From Nocardia salmonicida NBRC 13393 (GTDB lineage Bacteria; Actinomycetota; Actinomycetes; Mycobacteriales; Mycobacteriaceae), in the NCBI RefSeq assembly GCF_001613085.1, contig NZ_BDBR01000014.1:1-41102 (forward strand): 41,102 bases of DNA. Reading direction: 5' to 3'. The notes beneath the pieces are model-generated. The model worked only from the letters and a program-made list of their open reading frames with translations. It did no database searches and had not been told where the DNA came from. The translations under genes were made by a program, and so were the position numbers. Of this stretch, positions 7,995 to 15,224 are shown piece after piece. How positions within the stretch are numbered: the stretch's first letter is position 1; every line of letters starts with the position of its first letter.

Positions 7995-8326
7995 TGTGGA
8001 TGTACCACGCATGGTCGATTTCCCGAGCCTGGATGTGGTGATCGGGGGCGGGCTGCTGCGCGGGCAGGTCGAGGGGCTCGAACGCCTGGAAGATGATGAC
8101 TCACGCGCCTCTCGCAGCAGTTGGTTTGTTCAGGCGTCGCACCGCGTCACCACGACGCCGCCCAGTGTCGCTCTTTGCTCAAGCTCGGGGACGCGTGCCT
8201 GGTCCGATGCAGACATCGACATCCAGTGCGTGTTCCCTGTCCGACCCGGCGCCACCCCAGCGCGGTCTCCGCCCGCTACGGCTGGCTACCGTTCGAAGTA
8301 CGTTTTCGAAGACTTCGCGGGACGTG
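7995..8326. pseudogene. Scrambled remnant of a third HTH-repeat copy
   Basis: This stretch holds broken pieces of the duplicated HTH gene next door. On the plus strand, 8032-8121 encodes DVVIGGGLLRGQVEGL, which matches a segment encoded on the minus strand in the intact gene, so it is inverted. On the minus strand, about 8220-8270 encodes ETALGWRRVGQGTRT and about 8290-8318 encodes KTYFER before a stop, matching SARTYFE. About 20 bp near 8270-8292 (encoding YGWLP on the plus strand) is also inverted relative to the intact copies. No intact product is possible. Confidence 0.6.
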
Positions 8327-8342
8327 TCATCTCTGCAGGTCA
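8318..8342 (+). repeat. Dispersed 25-bp repeat, copy 6
   Basis: Begins CGGGACGTGTCATC and ends AGGTCA. On the minus strand its AGATGA supplies the stop codon of the HTH gene (8327-8329). It lies at the junction between the intact HTH gene and the scrambled remnant. Confidence 0.8.
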
Positions 8343-8887
8343 GTCCTGGTTCCCTGTCCGACACGCCGCCAAGCCAGCGCGGTCTGTGGCAGCCAGCCGG
8401 AGCGGGCATCGCTGCGGGAGCTCCGCCCATCATCGCCTTCGCGGAGCTCAAGCCCCTCGACTTCGCCGCGTAGCTTCCCGCCCCCGACAACGACGTCTGG
8501 ATCGGGTAGCCGGCCGTCTTCGAAGTACGTTCTTGCAGACCTCTCGGTCAAGCCGTGGATCTCGCCGAACTCTTTGTACGACAGATACGCGGTCGGCTGC
8601 TTCCGTTCCCGGGCCACGGGTGCTAGGTCGGTCCGAGCGCCGCGGCCTACTCGTTCCCAGCTCACGGCGGTCTCTGGCAGCCAGCCGTAGCGGGCATCGC
8701 TGCGGGAGTTTCGCCCATCATCGTCTTCGCGGAGCTCAAGCCCCTCGACCTGCCCGCGCAGCACTCCGCCGCCAATCACCACATCGGGGTCAGCGAGCCG
8801 ACCGGCTTCGAAGTACGTTCTCGCAGACCTCGCGGTGAGTCCGTGGATCTCGCCGTACTCCTTGTACGACAGGCATTTGAGGGTCAC
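8327..8887 (-). CDS. Tandem-duplicated MerR/excisionase-like HTH protein
   Basis: Two near-identical 83-residue units (residues about 6-88 and 102-184) make up this 186-residue protein. Each starts LSYKEYGEIHGLTARSART or a close variant, a MerR/excisionase-type winged HTH. It continues through a variable acidic linker and ends W-x-R-x-G-x-G-[AT]RTDL, the ending seen in small excisionase-like regulators. GTG 8887 is preferred: the longer frame from ATG 9034 adds an arginine/proline-rich stretch that does not look like protein, and TAAAGT just upstream could be a -10 box for a leaderless message. The units also match at the DNA level, about 288 bp apart, so the duplication is recent. I infer a DNA-binding regulator or recombination directionality factor that may bind two half-sites. 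Confidence 0.6.
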   Translation of the reverse strand: MTLKCLSYKEYGEIHGLTARSARTYFEAGRLADPDVVIGGGVLRGQVEGLELREDDDGRNSRSDARYGWLPETAVSWERVGRGARTDLAPVARERKQPTAYLSYKEFGEIHGLTERSARTYFEDGRLPDPDVVVGGGKLRGEVEGLELREGDDGRSSRSDARSGWLPQTALAWRRVGQGTRTDLQR

Positions 8888-9026
8888 ACGGCGAACTTTA
8901 CTGCTAATTGGCGGGCAACTCCGCGAGTGCGCGCCGAACTGCGGGCCACACAGGCAGACACCGGGGTTGTGTGGTCGGCCGATGGCCGATGGCCGACGGG
9001 CCGGCGCCGGCGCTGCGAGGTGGGTG

Positions 9027-9051
9027 GGGGACATGTCATCTCCCCTGGTCA
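9027..9051 (+). repeat. Dispersed 25-bp repeat, copy 7
   Basis: Begins GGGGACATGTCATC and ends TGGTCA. On the minus strand it provides the TGA that ends the restored DUF6884 frame (9036-9038). It also contains an ATG at 9034 in frame with the HTH gene. With copy 6 it brackets that gene in direct orientation. Confidence 0.8.
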
Positions 9052-9460
9052 GCGGCGCGAATCATCCCTGACAGCCGGTGACGGTGCACCCCGATGCCAG
9101 ATGCACCGGCCAGTGGGGTGATCACGTGCTGCCAGACCGCGACGACGATTGCGGGGATTCCTTCGGCGTGAGCGCCATGACCTGTTCGGCGAGGAGATCA
9201 GTGCGGGCTGCCTGATCTCGGACCTTCGCAATAAGCGCAGAGGCCTCGGTGAGCCGAACGTCATAGGGTTCGACGACTTCGTCGAGCCGGAGCAGTCCGT
9301 GCGCTGCGGACAAGATGCGAATGTGACTGTCGCCGACGTGGGTTCGGGCCGCACGAAGGCAGAGCTGGGTGAAGGGCCCCTGATACAACTCGAATGCTGG
9401 CAACGGCTGGGGCGCCTTCTGCTTGCTGCAGGCCACGATCACGAGGCTGGGCTGAGACAC
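9036..9460 (-). pseudogene. DUF6884-family gene with a frameshift
   Basis: Starting at GTG 9460 (GGAAAGG upstream), the frame encodes VSQPSLVIVACSKQK, ELYQGPFT and ILSAAHGLL, the hallmark motifs of DUF6884 (YaaA-like nucleotide-binding-type) proteins. After VMALTP it continues in a nonsense tail and stops at 9122. A +1-type shift near 9172-9176 restores the expected ending: AEGIPAIVVAVWQHVITPLAG, then GIGVHRHRLSGMIRAADQGR. That frame stops at 9036 inside a dispersed repeat. One missing base would explain it, either a real mutation or a sequencing error. The intact product would be about 141 residues; its biochemical role is not established. Confidence 0.65.
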
Positions 9461-9506
9461 CGGTCTGCCTTTCCGTGGGATATAGCGGTGGGCTGGTTCG
9501 AAACAC

Positions 9507-9540
9507 GAATGGCCCCGCCGTGGTGTTGGCGGGGCCATTC
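9507..9540. terminator. Strong hairpin terminator
   Basis: GAATGGCCCCGCC at 9507-9519 pairs perfectly with GGCGGGGCCATTC at 9528-9540 around an 8-nt loop. It lies just after the stop of the minus-strand gene ending at 9554 and before the DUF6884 gene, so it probably terminates or attenuates that transcript. Confidence 0.75.
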
Positions 9541-9553
9541 GCTTGGTGTTGGG

Positions 9554-9928
9554 TCAGCTCTCGCTCAACGCGGTGAGAAGCAGCGCCGTGATGTCGACAG
9601 TGACGAGCACCTTCTTCGGCGCCGCTGGTTCGACCGGGGTGCTTGCCGCCCGGATCGGCGCCTCATCGGTCGACGTGAGCCGGGCAGCGATCGCTCGGTA
9701 GTCATTGGAGCTCTCGGAGCGCTCGGGGATGTCGCCGTTGCCGACGGCGTACTGGTTTCGCTCGTTGTAGGAGACGGCATTGGCTACCGCCCGACGGATG
9801 GCGCGCCGCTCGGCCTGGGCCAGGTCATTGGCCTCGACCTCCACCGTGAAGGCGGGGCCGGTGACGATGCCGATCGTGCCGGTGACGATGGGCTGGACCT
9901 TGACGGCGTAGATGCTCTTCTGGGTCAT
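9554..9928 (-). CDS. Hypothetical protein under a palindromic operator
   Basis: ATG 9928 is preceded by GAGGAGAA, giving 124 residues (an in-frame GTG at 9961 is less likely). The N-terminal half (SIYAVKVQPIVTGTIGIVTGPAFTVEVEANDLAQAERRAIRRAVANAVSY) resembles a small beta-alpha domain. The rest is a linker and a hydrophobic tail (VLVTVDITALLLTAL). No family was recognised. A perfect palindrome at 9961-9986 lies 32 bp upstream and overlaps a probable -10 box (TAAGGT), so transcription is probably repressed by a plasmid regulator. A strong terminator follows. Confidence 0.6.
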   Translation of the reverse strand: MTQKSIYAVKVQPIVTGTIGIVTGPAFTVEVEANDLAQAERRAIRRAVANAVSYNERNQYAVGNGDIPERSESSNDYRAIAARLTSTDEAPIRAASTPVEPAAPKKVLVTVDITALLLTALSES

Positions 9929-9960
9929 CGGTTCTCCTCGTGTGTGGTTTGTTGAACCCA

Positions 9961-9986
9961 ACCTTATCGCCTATTGGCGATAAGGT
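9961..9986. promoter_or_regulatory. Perfect palindromic operator overlapping a promoter
   Basis: Arms ACCTTATCGCC and GGCGATAAGGT are perfect reverse complements around TATT. Read toward the minus-strand gene, TAAGGT at the operator's end fits an actinobacterial -10 hexamer. The same operator recurs at 12501-12526 (10 of 11 arm positions symmetric) and in degenerate form at 150-175. Confidence 0.75.
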
Positions 9987-10141
9987 CAAGCGCTGAGTCT
10001 CCTTCCCGAAACTCGCTCGGGCCGCAGCTCGACCTGGCGCAGCCTGAGCAGTCGGCCCGTGGAACATCGTTCCGTCGCCGCGATCGAATCGTCCGAGTCA
10101 TTTCTCGGAACAGTCGTCGCCTATGGGGCACAATCGCCGAG

Positions 10142-10396
10142 GTGAGCGAAACCCCTGGCCACGTTGACGTTTTGGAACTGGCCGACCGTGTGCACGCCGC
10201 GCACCTGCGCGGTGAGAGTGAGATCGCTGCGGCGATGCACCACGAGCTGCTCGAGCGACATGGGGGCGCGGCGATTGCCGAGGCGATGGCAGCCCGCGAC
10301 AGCCGCGAGCGGTTGGGGGTTGAGGTCGAATTGCTGCGACTGGTCGGAGCGAACACTCTGTACGGGCAGGACGAAGAGCCCTCTGTGACACCGTAG
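10142..10396 (+). CDS. Small acidic helical protein
   Basis: GTG 10142 is the likely start, giving 84 residues; the in-frame extension to TTG 9974 begins inside the operator and was rejected. The sequence (VDVLELADRVHAAHLRGESEIAAAMHHELLERHGGAAIAEAMAARDSRERLG in pieces) is almost entirely helical and acidic, with no catalytic motif. The ribosome-binding site is weak. It is divergent from the gene at 9928 and convergent with the deoxyribosyltransferase-like gene, with a bidirectional terminator between. Confidence 0.45.
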   Translation: MSETPGHVDVLELADRVHAAHLRGESEIAAAMHHELLERHGGAAIAEAMAARDSRERLGVEVELLRLVGANTLYGQDEEPSVTP

Positions 10397-10440
10397 GCAC
10401 GTTGACCAAAGGTCGACATCGAGACCGTTCGCGTGAACCA

Positions 10441-10475
10441 ATTCCGGCCACCTGCGGTATGCGGGTGGCCGGAAT
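10441..10475. terminator. Bidirectional hairpin terminator
   Basis: ATTCCGGCCACC at 10441-10452 pairs perfectly with GGTGGCCGGAAT at 10464-10475 around an 11-nt loop. It lies between two convergent genes (10142-10396 plus, 10496-10891 minus) and can serve both. Confidence 0.75.
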
Positions 10476-10495
10476 CAGTGGCGGGGTCGGGTTCT

Positions 10496-10891
10496 TCAGT
10501 TGAGCTGGGGTGCGGGTTCGGCGATCTCGCGTTCGACCTGGCACAGCTCGACGGCCAGGCCGAGCGACTCGGCGAAAACCATTTCGGCGCGGGTCGAGTC
10601 GCCGATGTAGCCGGTCCGGTCGGTGATGACGACAATGCGCCAGGTCGCGAGCCTGATCTTGTCGCGGTGCAGCTCGTCGAGCGCAACCTTGGCCATGGTG
10701 TCCTGGTCGCTGATAGCCACGACGCAAAACGGTGTGAGGACGATGCTGCCCGCGGCGGTGAGTTCGGCCGCGACGGTGAGCATCTGGTCGAAGAACCGCA
10801 TCGAGCCGCAGAGCGTGACAACTTCGGCCTCCACGTCGGACACGATCGCGTGGTGGGCATGGCAGTCGGTGGCGGGGTGCGTGTTGCTCAT
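10496..10891 (-). CDS. Nucleoside 2-deoxyribosyltransferase-like protein
   Basis: This is 131 residues from ATG 10891, which overlaps the stop of the upstream gene (ATGA). The N-terminal strand-loop VVTLCGSMRFFDQM, the LDELHRDKIRLATWRIVVITD block and GYIGDSTRAEMVFAESLG are characteristic of the nucleoside 2-deoxyribosyltransferase/DUF4406 fold. The acidic GxSTRxE segment would provide catalytic residues in active enzymes. Possible roles are nucleotide salvage, or a defence- or phage-related nucleotide hydrolase. It is translationally coupled to the hypothetical gene upstream, in the same minus-strand run. Confidence 0.65.
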   Translation of the reverse strand: MSNTHPATDCHAHHAIVSDVEAEVVTLCGSMRFFDQMLTVAAELTAAGSIVLTPFCVVAISDQDTMAKVALDELHRDKIRLATWRIVVITDRTGYIGDSTRAEMVFAESLGLAVELCQVEREIAEPAPQLN

Positions 10892-11637
10892 CGGGTCGCC
10901 TCGCTCTTGACCTCGGCAGGAGCGGTGGCCTGAGAGGGCGGGGTTGGGACGAGGGTGGAGAGTTCGATTTCCAGCGCGCCATCGGCGTTGTCGAAGTTGG
11001 CGAGCACTCCGTAGGTATCGCGCAGGACCACCATCACTCGGTGGTTCCATTCGTCGGTGGTCGCAGCGGTCGGGTTCCACACGCTGATTACGTCGTCGTC
11101 GTCGGCGACGGCGGTGGCGCGGATGCCGTGGTGCAGAAGCAGCGACATGATCCGGGCGGCAACCTCGGCGGCGGGCACGGCGGCACCGAACCCACCCATC
11201 TGCTCAGCCGTGCTCGGGTCCAGCGCGAGAGGGCCATGGTCGGCAACTAGGGCGCGCAGCGGGATCGGCCAGGCCACCTCACCCGAGACAGGCCACGCGA
11301 CCAGGCCTTTGCTGGTGTGGTGAGGACCCACGGCCCACTCGACGCCGTCTCGGTCGATGGCGTACAGCAACCCTTCCACGTCGTCGGCGAGCAGACCGTA
11401 TGTCGCGGCCATGGCCTCGACCGACCGGATGGTGAGGGTGGCCGAGTCGGGAGCGTCGGCTGGGGCCGGGGTGTCGAGCAGGGCGATCACTCGACGGGCG
11501 GCCGAGAGCGCGGCGGCGTCGTCGGTCTGCTGACCCTCGATCTCGTAGTGACTCTGGGCGTGCATCCGCGCGCGGAGCGCGGAGGACACATCTGCCAGGT
11601 GGTCGGGGGCAGCGTAATCACCGGTGGTGATGGTCAT
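10888..11637 (-). CDS. Hypothetical protein upstream of the deoxyribosyltransferase-like gene
   Basis: ATG 11637 has AAGGA seven bases upstream, giving 249 residues. No family was recognised. Residues about 35-60 are helical (AAALSAARRVIALLD). A middle block, LLADDVEGLLYAIDRDGVEWAVGPHHTSKGL, and a later block, IMSLLLHHGIRATAVADDDDVISVWNP, look like two repeats of a mixed fold. The end is proline-rich. It lacks signal peptides and membrane helices. Its stop overlaps the next start (ATGA), so the two products are probably made together. Confidence 0.6.
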   Translation of the reverse strand: MTITTGDYAAPDHLADVSSALRARMHAQSHYEIEGQQTDDAAALSAARRVIALLDTPAPADAPDSATLTIRSVEAMAATYGLLADDVEGLLYAIDRDGVEWAVGPHHTSKGLVAWPVSGEVAWPIPLRALVADHGPLALDPSTAEQMGGFGAAVPAAEVAARIMSLLLHHGIRATAVADDDDVISVWNPTAATTDEWNHRVMVVLRDTYGVLANFDNADGALEIELSTLVPTPPSQATAPAEVKSEATR

Positions 11638-11749
11638 TTCGACATCCTTCTTGGTGTGGCGGAAATCGGCCGAGCGGGCCATAACTGCAGGTTCTGCGCG
11701 ATCTACGGGACGCGGTCCCCACCGTGCGGCGACTCACGTCCGGTTGGCT

Positions 11750-11914
11750 TCAGGTGGGTTCGGTTCGGGGAATCGTTTCGAGGTGCAGGTTGCAGTCGTC
11801 GCAGATCAGCGCGAGGTCTGCCTCCCCTACTTCGGTGACGGTCGAGTTGTTGTGCAGGCAGGCGCTGAATTGCTCAAGCGTCGAACTGCCGAATTCTGCC
11901 TGGATTTCGAACAT
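11750..11914 (-). CDS. Small CxxC-containing protein
   Basis: This is 54 residues starting at ATG 11914 with a GGAG ribosome-binding site. The C-terminal part has LICDDCNLHLE, one CxxC pair, plus a further cysteine near residue 19, so a small metal-binding or redox role is possible but not shown. It starts 22 bp after the stop of the membrane protein gene at 11937-12467 and probably shares its transcript. Confidence 0.5.
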   Translation of the reverse strand: MFEIQAEFGSSTLEQFSACLHNNSTVTEVGEADLALICDDCNLHLETIPRTEPT

Positions 11915-11936
11915 GGCCACTCCTTCGGTTTGTCTT

Positions 11937-12467
11937 TTAGGCCTGGTGACGGTCTGTGCGCGGGTCCGGTACGTCGAGCTCGGCTTCCCAGAGCCGGAAG
12001 TCGTCGTCGGACAGCGGCTCGTTGTGCCGCGCCGCCCCGTCGGCTTGGCGCATCGCACGGCGTTCAGCGGCACGACCACGGCGCTGCTCACGACGCTGCT
12101 CGGCCCGTTCATCCCGCTGCTCGCGACGCTTCTGGGCGTTCAGGTCACGCTCCTTTGCCCGCTGACGCCGCCGCTTGGCGCGGTACAGCGGGTCGAGTAC
12201 GTACAGCGGTGTCCGGTCGAAGAACGCGAATGCGATGCGGGACTTCCAGCTGTTCTTTCGGTACGCGGTGAGCAGGTGGCCGATCAGCCACAGAACGAGC
12301 CCCAGCATCAGCGGCACGAGAGCACCCAGCGGGGCGAGGCCCGTGACGAGCCCGATCGCGGACAGTGCCATCAATGCCGCACCGACTACTCGAGCAACGA
12401 GCGGGGCATAGCGCCAGACAGCGAGTCCGATGAGCGCGACGGCAGCGAGGGTGGCGATGAGCGTCAT
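11937..12467 (-). CDS. Membrane protein with a long basic coiled-coil tail
   Basis: This encodes 176 residues from ATG 12467 with AAAGGA upstream. Two or three membrane helices cover residues about 3-21 and 28-66, giving a compact N-terminal anchor. Residues about 95-145 are a highly charged, arginine- and glutamate-rich helix (RRQRAKERDLNAQKRREQRD and onward) facing the cytoplasm. The end is acidic. No family was recognised. The palindromic operator at 12501-12526 sits 33 bp upstream and overlaps the probable promoter, so it should be co-regulated with the gene at 9928. Confidence 0.6.
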   Translation of the reverse strand: MTLIATLAAVALIGLAVWRYAPLVARVVGAALMALSAIGLVTGLAPLGALVPLMLGLVLWLIGHLLTAYRKNSWKSRIAFAFFDRTPLYVLDPLYRAKRRRQRAKERDLNAQKRREQRDERAEQRREQRRGRAAERRAMRQADGAARHNEPLSDDDFRLWEAELDVPDPRTDRHQA

Positions 12468-12500
12468 TCGCGGGTCCTTTCGAGTGGTGGCGACCCGTCT

Positions 12501-12526
12501 ACCTTATCGCCTATTAGCGATAAGGT
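12501..12526. promoter_or_regulatory. Palindromic operator, second copy
   Basis: ACCTTATCGCC, then TATT, then AGCGATAAGGT: the same operator as at 9961-9986 with one arm mismatch. It is the same distance (about 33 bp) from its gene's start codon as the first copy, and the TAAGGT end again fits a -10 box. Confidence 0.75.
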
Positions 12527-12570
12527 CTAGTCGGCGTTCTGCATCCGTTCACCGACTCGCCGATGATGCC

Positions 12571-12595
12571 GGGGACGTGCTATCAATCCTGGTCA
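12571..12595 (+). repeat. Dispersed 25-bp repeat, copy 8
   Basis: Begins GGGGACGTGCTATC and ends TGGTCA. Intergenic, between the operator at 12501 and the end of the lipoprotein gene at 12638. Confidence 0.75.
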
Positions 12596-12637
12596 GCGGC
12601 ATTATTGCGGCTGTCTGCAAGATCCGGATCTGGCAAC

Positions 12638-13168
12638 TCAGCATGTGACATGGAGGGAAAGGTAGAAGCTCCGCGGCGAGGGGGCTTTCCAGCTCGTCGG
12701 CGCGGGCGCGGTGGCGGCGATGTCGACTTGACCCGGCTGGGACCAATCTACCGAGGTCAGAGCGGCCAGATACCGGTTGGCGGTGTCGATCTCGGCAGCA
12801 GCGAGGTTCTGATCGCTGTTTTCCACCGTCAACGTCTGCTTCGGCTTTCGTGCGGTGATCCGCCAGCCATGTGGTGCGGCGATATCGACAACCAGCTCAT
12901 CGCCTCCCAGCCCTGAGCACTTGGCCGTGACGTCGGAGGGCTTGGGGGTCGTGATCTCATCTGCGGAGTTTCGCTCTCCCCAGCCGACGATGATGCTGCC
13001 CAGATCAGTCGAGTTTTCGGTGATCACGGTGCCGCTGGTCGACGGGGAGACCGCAGCGGCTGCTCGGACATCCTGGTCACTGCCGCATCCGGACAGCGCG
13101 GTGAACGTGGCGACGGCAGCGGCCAGCACGGCGCTCGTCTTCTTGATTGCGTTGGCAGGCTGGGCCAT
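12638..13168 (-). CDS. LpqH-like lipoprotein at the end of the conjugation operon
   Basis: This is 176 residues from ATG 13168. The signal peptide ends in a canonical lipobox, LSGC, with the lipidated cysteine at residue 28. The mature part ends SFYLSLHVTC, and the GWRITARKPKQTLTVEN block recalls mycobacterial 19-kDa antigen (LpqH)-type lipoproteins, which also end in a cysteine-terminated strand. A paralogue lies at 28384-28947 in the other arm. It is the last gene of the minus-strand conjugation operon, following an NTF2-like gene, and may act as an outer component of the transfer channel. Family assignment is by eye. Confidence 0.6.
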   Translation of the reverse strand: MAQPANAIKKTSAVLAAAVATFTALSGCGSDQDVRAAAAVSPSTSGTVITENSTDLGSIIVGWGERNSADEITTPKPSDVTAKCSGLGGDELVVDIAAPHGWRITARKPKQTLTVENSDQNLAAAEIDTANRYLAALTSVDWSQPGQVDIAATAPAPTSWKAPSPRSFYLSLHVTC

Positions 13169-13200
13169 TGGAGGTTCCCTATCGGTTGTCGAGGTGGGGG

Positions 13201-13806
13201 CTATTTGAAGACGTCGACGAACCAAAGCCCGTCGAGTTTCTTGGTGGTGACGGTGTGGGCGTACTGCTTCGCTGGCAATCCGGGACGGCGCTCGATGAGC
13301 ACCAGGCCGAACACTTCCTCTGTCCCGGGCGCTCTTTCACCGAGGGAGGTGGTGCGCACGCAGTGGGTTGTGCCAGCTGGCAGCGCATCGATCAGCGGCT
13401 GCAGCGCTTCTGCCGTCATCACCGTCGACGTCGGCGTGACGAACTTGCGTGCGGCGGCCGCCGACCGTTCCACGTAGTACGCGTATTCGAATGCCTTGAC
13501 GGCTTCGGCGCCGGTGCTCTGGTTGCCGTTGGTGGCAACGCACTCTGCGGGGTCGGCCTTGGTGGGTGCGGGGCTGGCGGTGGCTGGAGGCGCCGCGACT
13601 GGCGCGGGTTCGGCGCCGCGGTCGGTCGGGTGTGTGGCAACCCAGACGAGCGCGCCGAGCACGAGGAGTCCAGCCAGGGCGAGCATGGCGGGGCGAGCGA
13701 GCTTGGAGAGGCGTCGACGATTGGGCGTTGATCTGGCTGCGGATCCGCCGAGGGTTTCGATGACCGCGGGATGCCGTGTCGCCCTCGTGGTGAACGGCGT
13801 CTTCAT
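13201..13806 (-). CDS. Membrane-anchored NTF2/VirB8-like protein
   Basis: ATG 13806 has AAAGGA upstream, giving 201 residues. A single membrane helix spans residues about 38-57, followed by a proline/alanine-rich linker. The C-terminal domain begins VKAFEYAYYVERSAAAARKFVTP and ends GLWFVDVFK, a pattern typical of NTF2-like extracytoplasmic domains (VirB8, TcpC). Such proteins form scaffolds in mating channels. The same architecture, followed by a lipoprotein gene, recurs at 27764-28947. The gene is in the minus-strand operon, 50 bp after the MinD-like gene and 32 bp before the lipoprotein. Confidence 0.55.
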   Translation of the reverse strand: MKTPFTTRATRHPAVIETLGGSAARSTPNRRRLSKLARPAMLALAGLLVLGALVWVATHPTDRGAEPAPVAAPPATASPAPTKADPAECVATNGNQSTGAEAVKAFEYAYYVERSAAAARKFVTPTSTVMTAEALQPLIDALPAGTTHCVRTTSLGERAPGTEEVFGLVLIERRPGLPAKQYAHTVTTKKLDGLWFVDVFK

Positions 13807-13856
13807 GGTTCGGCATCCTTTCGTTGGGGAGGTAACCGGAGAGGAGTGAAAAGGTG

Positions 13857-15224
13857 TCAGCGGACGATCAGTTCGATGACCCATGAGGCGATGTTCGTGA
13901 GCGAGTCGGTCGTGGCTCGTCGAAGCTGACTCGGGACGATCCGCTCGCCGTTGGCGAAGAGCGGTTCGTACGGCATGCGCAGGACTCGGATCCCGAGGCC
14001 CACGAACGCCTCGACGGCTTCCTCTTCGACCATCGGTTGGTCACCAGGGCCGTCGGTGATGATCACCAGGGTGCGAGCAAACAGGGCGTCGTCTGCGGTC
14101 TCTGCTGCGTCGAGAAGCATCCGGTGCGCTGCCACCGCCGCGTCGCGGCGAAGCGGTACCGGGACGACGACCACCGACGCGCTGTGGAGGGCCCACTGCC
14201 AGCCGCCGGCGAGGCGATTGTTGCCGGTGTCGGCGATGAGGATCTCGCGATGGTGCGAAACAGCTTCGGCCAGTTGCGCAGCGTCGTCGAAGCCGATGCC
14301 TCGTCCGTTGGAGGGGTATGTCGCGCCGCCGGCGATGATGTCCTCGCCCGTTGGCTGGCGGGTCATATAGCGGGACAGGGCCGCTGGCCGTGCCGCGATC
14401 GCGTCCGCGTCTTCGAGGAGCGCGACGAGGTCCTGGCCTTCGAATGGCGGGACCGCGACTCGATCAGCCAGACTCCCGCCGATCTCGGCGAGGTCGGCAC
14501 AGACTACGGATCCGCTGCCGCGGTGCTTGGCGATGGTGCTTGCGAGCCCGACCGCGACCGGCGTCTTCCCGACACCGCCTTTGGGGTTGACCACCGCTAC
14601 CTTCTCGAAGCTGGCGATGGGCGCCGTGATCATGTCAGCGGCCACTCGCAGCCGCATCTCGGCCGACCCTTCCTTGGGCGGGAGACTGAGCGGGAGCAGG
14701 TTATTCATGCGGCCGCGAAGGCCCCGCGAAGCCGGCTCGCGCACCGCGGGGCTTGTCCGGGGTACCGACAGCGAAGGCGCGGCAAGCGCCGTGGCCGGGC
14801 CGCGACTGTTGGTGGGCCGTGCGTGCTGGGTTCCTACCCCGACGTTCGACTTCGTGGGTGCGCGCCGTGGAGGAGGCGGTATCGACGCCGCCGACACCAT
14901 CACAGGCTCGGCGGGGACGGGCCCGCTTCCGGTCGATTCATCCGGGGCCGGATCCGGATCCTTCGCGACCACGGGGATTGGCCCCGACGGTGCGGATGGC
15001 GCTGCAGTGCCGTCTGGCGAGACGGTGACGTACCGACGGCGGCCCGCGTCCGCGATCGTGACTTCGACTGGGCCACCGTCACTTGCTGCTTGCTGCTGTG
15101 TGAGCGAGAAGACCTTCCGCAGGAGTGCGCTTCGGTCTTCGGCCTGCAGTTCGACCGAGGGCAATCCTGCGCGACTTGCGCGCGCAGTCGTTTCGGAGGT
15201 GATCTCGACATCGACGTCGGTCAT
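13857..15224 (-). CDS. MinD/ParA-type ATPase with proline-rich N terminus (EspI-like)
   Basis: This is 455 residues from ATG 15224, which overlaps the upstream stop by one base; the GTG codon before it was rejected. Residues about 1-185 are a low-complexity, proline-rich linker. The ATPase domain begins FEKVAVVNPKGGVGKT; the deviant Walker A is residues 215-221, and position 222 is Pro where Thr or Ser is usual. ILIADTGNN fits the switch region and VVVVPVPLRRDAAVA the later strand. Long proline-rich N termini on MinD folds resemble EspI of ESX secretion loci. Its place in the conjugation operon suggests a role in organising the channel or DNA at the membrane rather than segregating the plasmid; no ParB gene is adjacent. 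Confidence 0.7.
   Translation of the reverse strand: MTDVDVEITSETTARASRAGLPSVELQAEDRSALLRKVFSLTQQQAASDGGPVEVTIADAGRRRYVTVSPDGTAAPSAPSGPIPVVAKDPDPAPDESTGSGPVPAEPVMVSAASIPPPPRRAPTKSNVGVGTQHARPTNSRGPATALAAPSLSVPRTSPAVREPASRGLRGRMNNLLPLSLPPKEGSAEMRLRVAADMITAPIASFEKVAVVNPKGGVGKTPVAVGLASTIAKHRGSGSVVCADLAEIGGSLADRVAVPPFEGQDLVALLEDADAIAARPAALSRYMTRQPTGEDIIAGGATYPSNGRGIGFDDAAQLAEAVSHHREILIADTGNNRLAGGWQWALHSASVVVVPVPLRRDAAVAAHRMLLDAAETADDALFARTLVIITDGPGDQPMVEEEAVEAFVGLGIRVLRMPYEPLFANGERIVPSQLRRATTDSLTNIASWVIELIVR

Noticed and set aside
7933..8838. 301-codon plus-strand open frame
   Set aside because: It is a mosaic of the scrambled HTH remnant and antisense of the intact HTH gene; no single product is supported.
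13064..13081. GGACATCCTGGTCA as another repeat copy
   Set aside because: Only the two ends match and the middle is missing; it lies inside the lipoprotein signal peptide and is probably chance.
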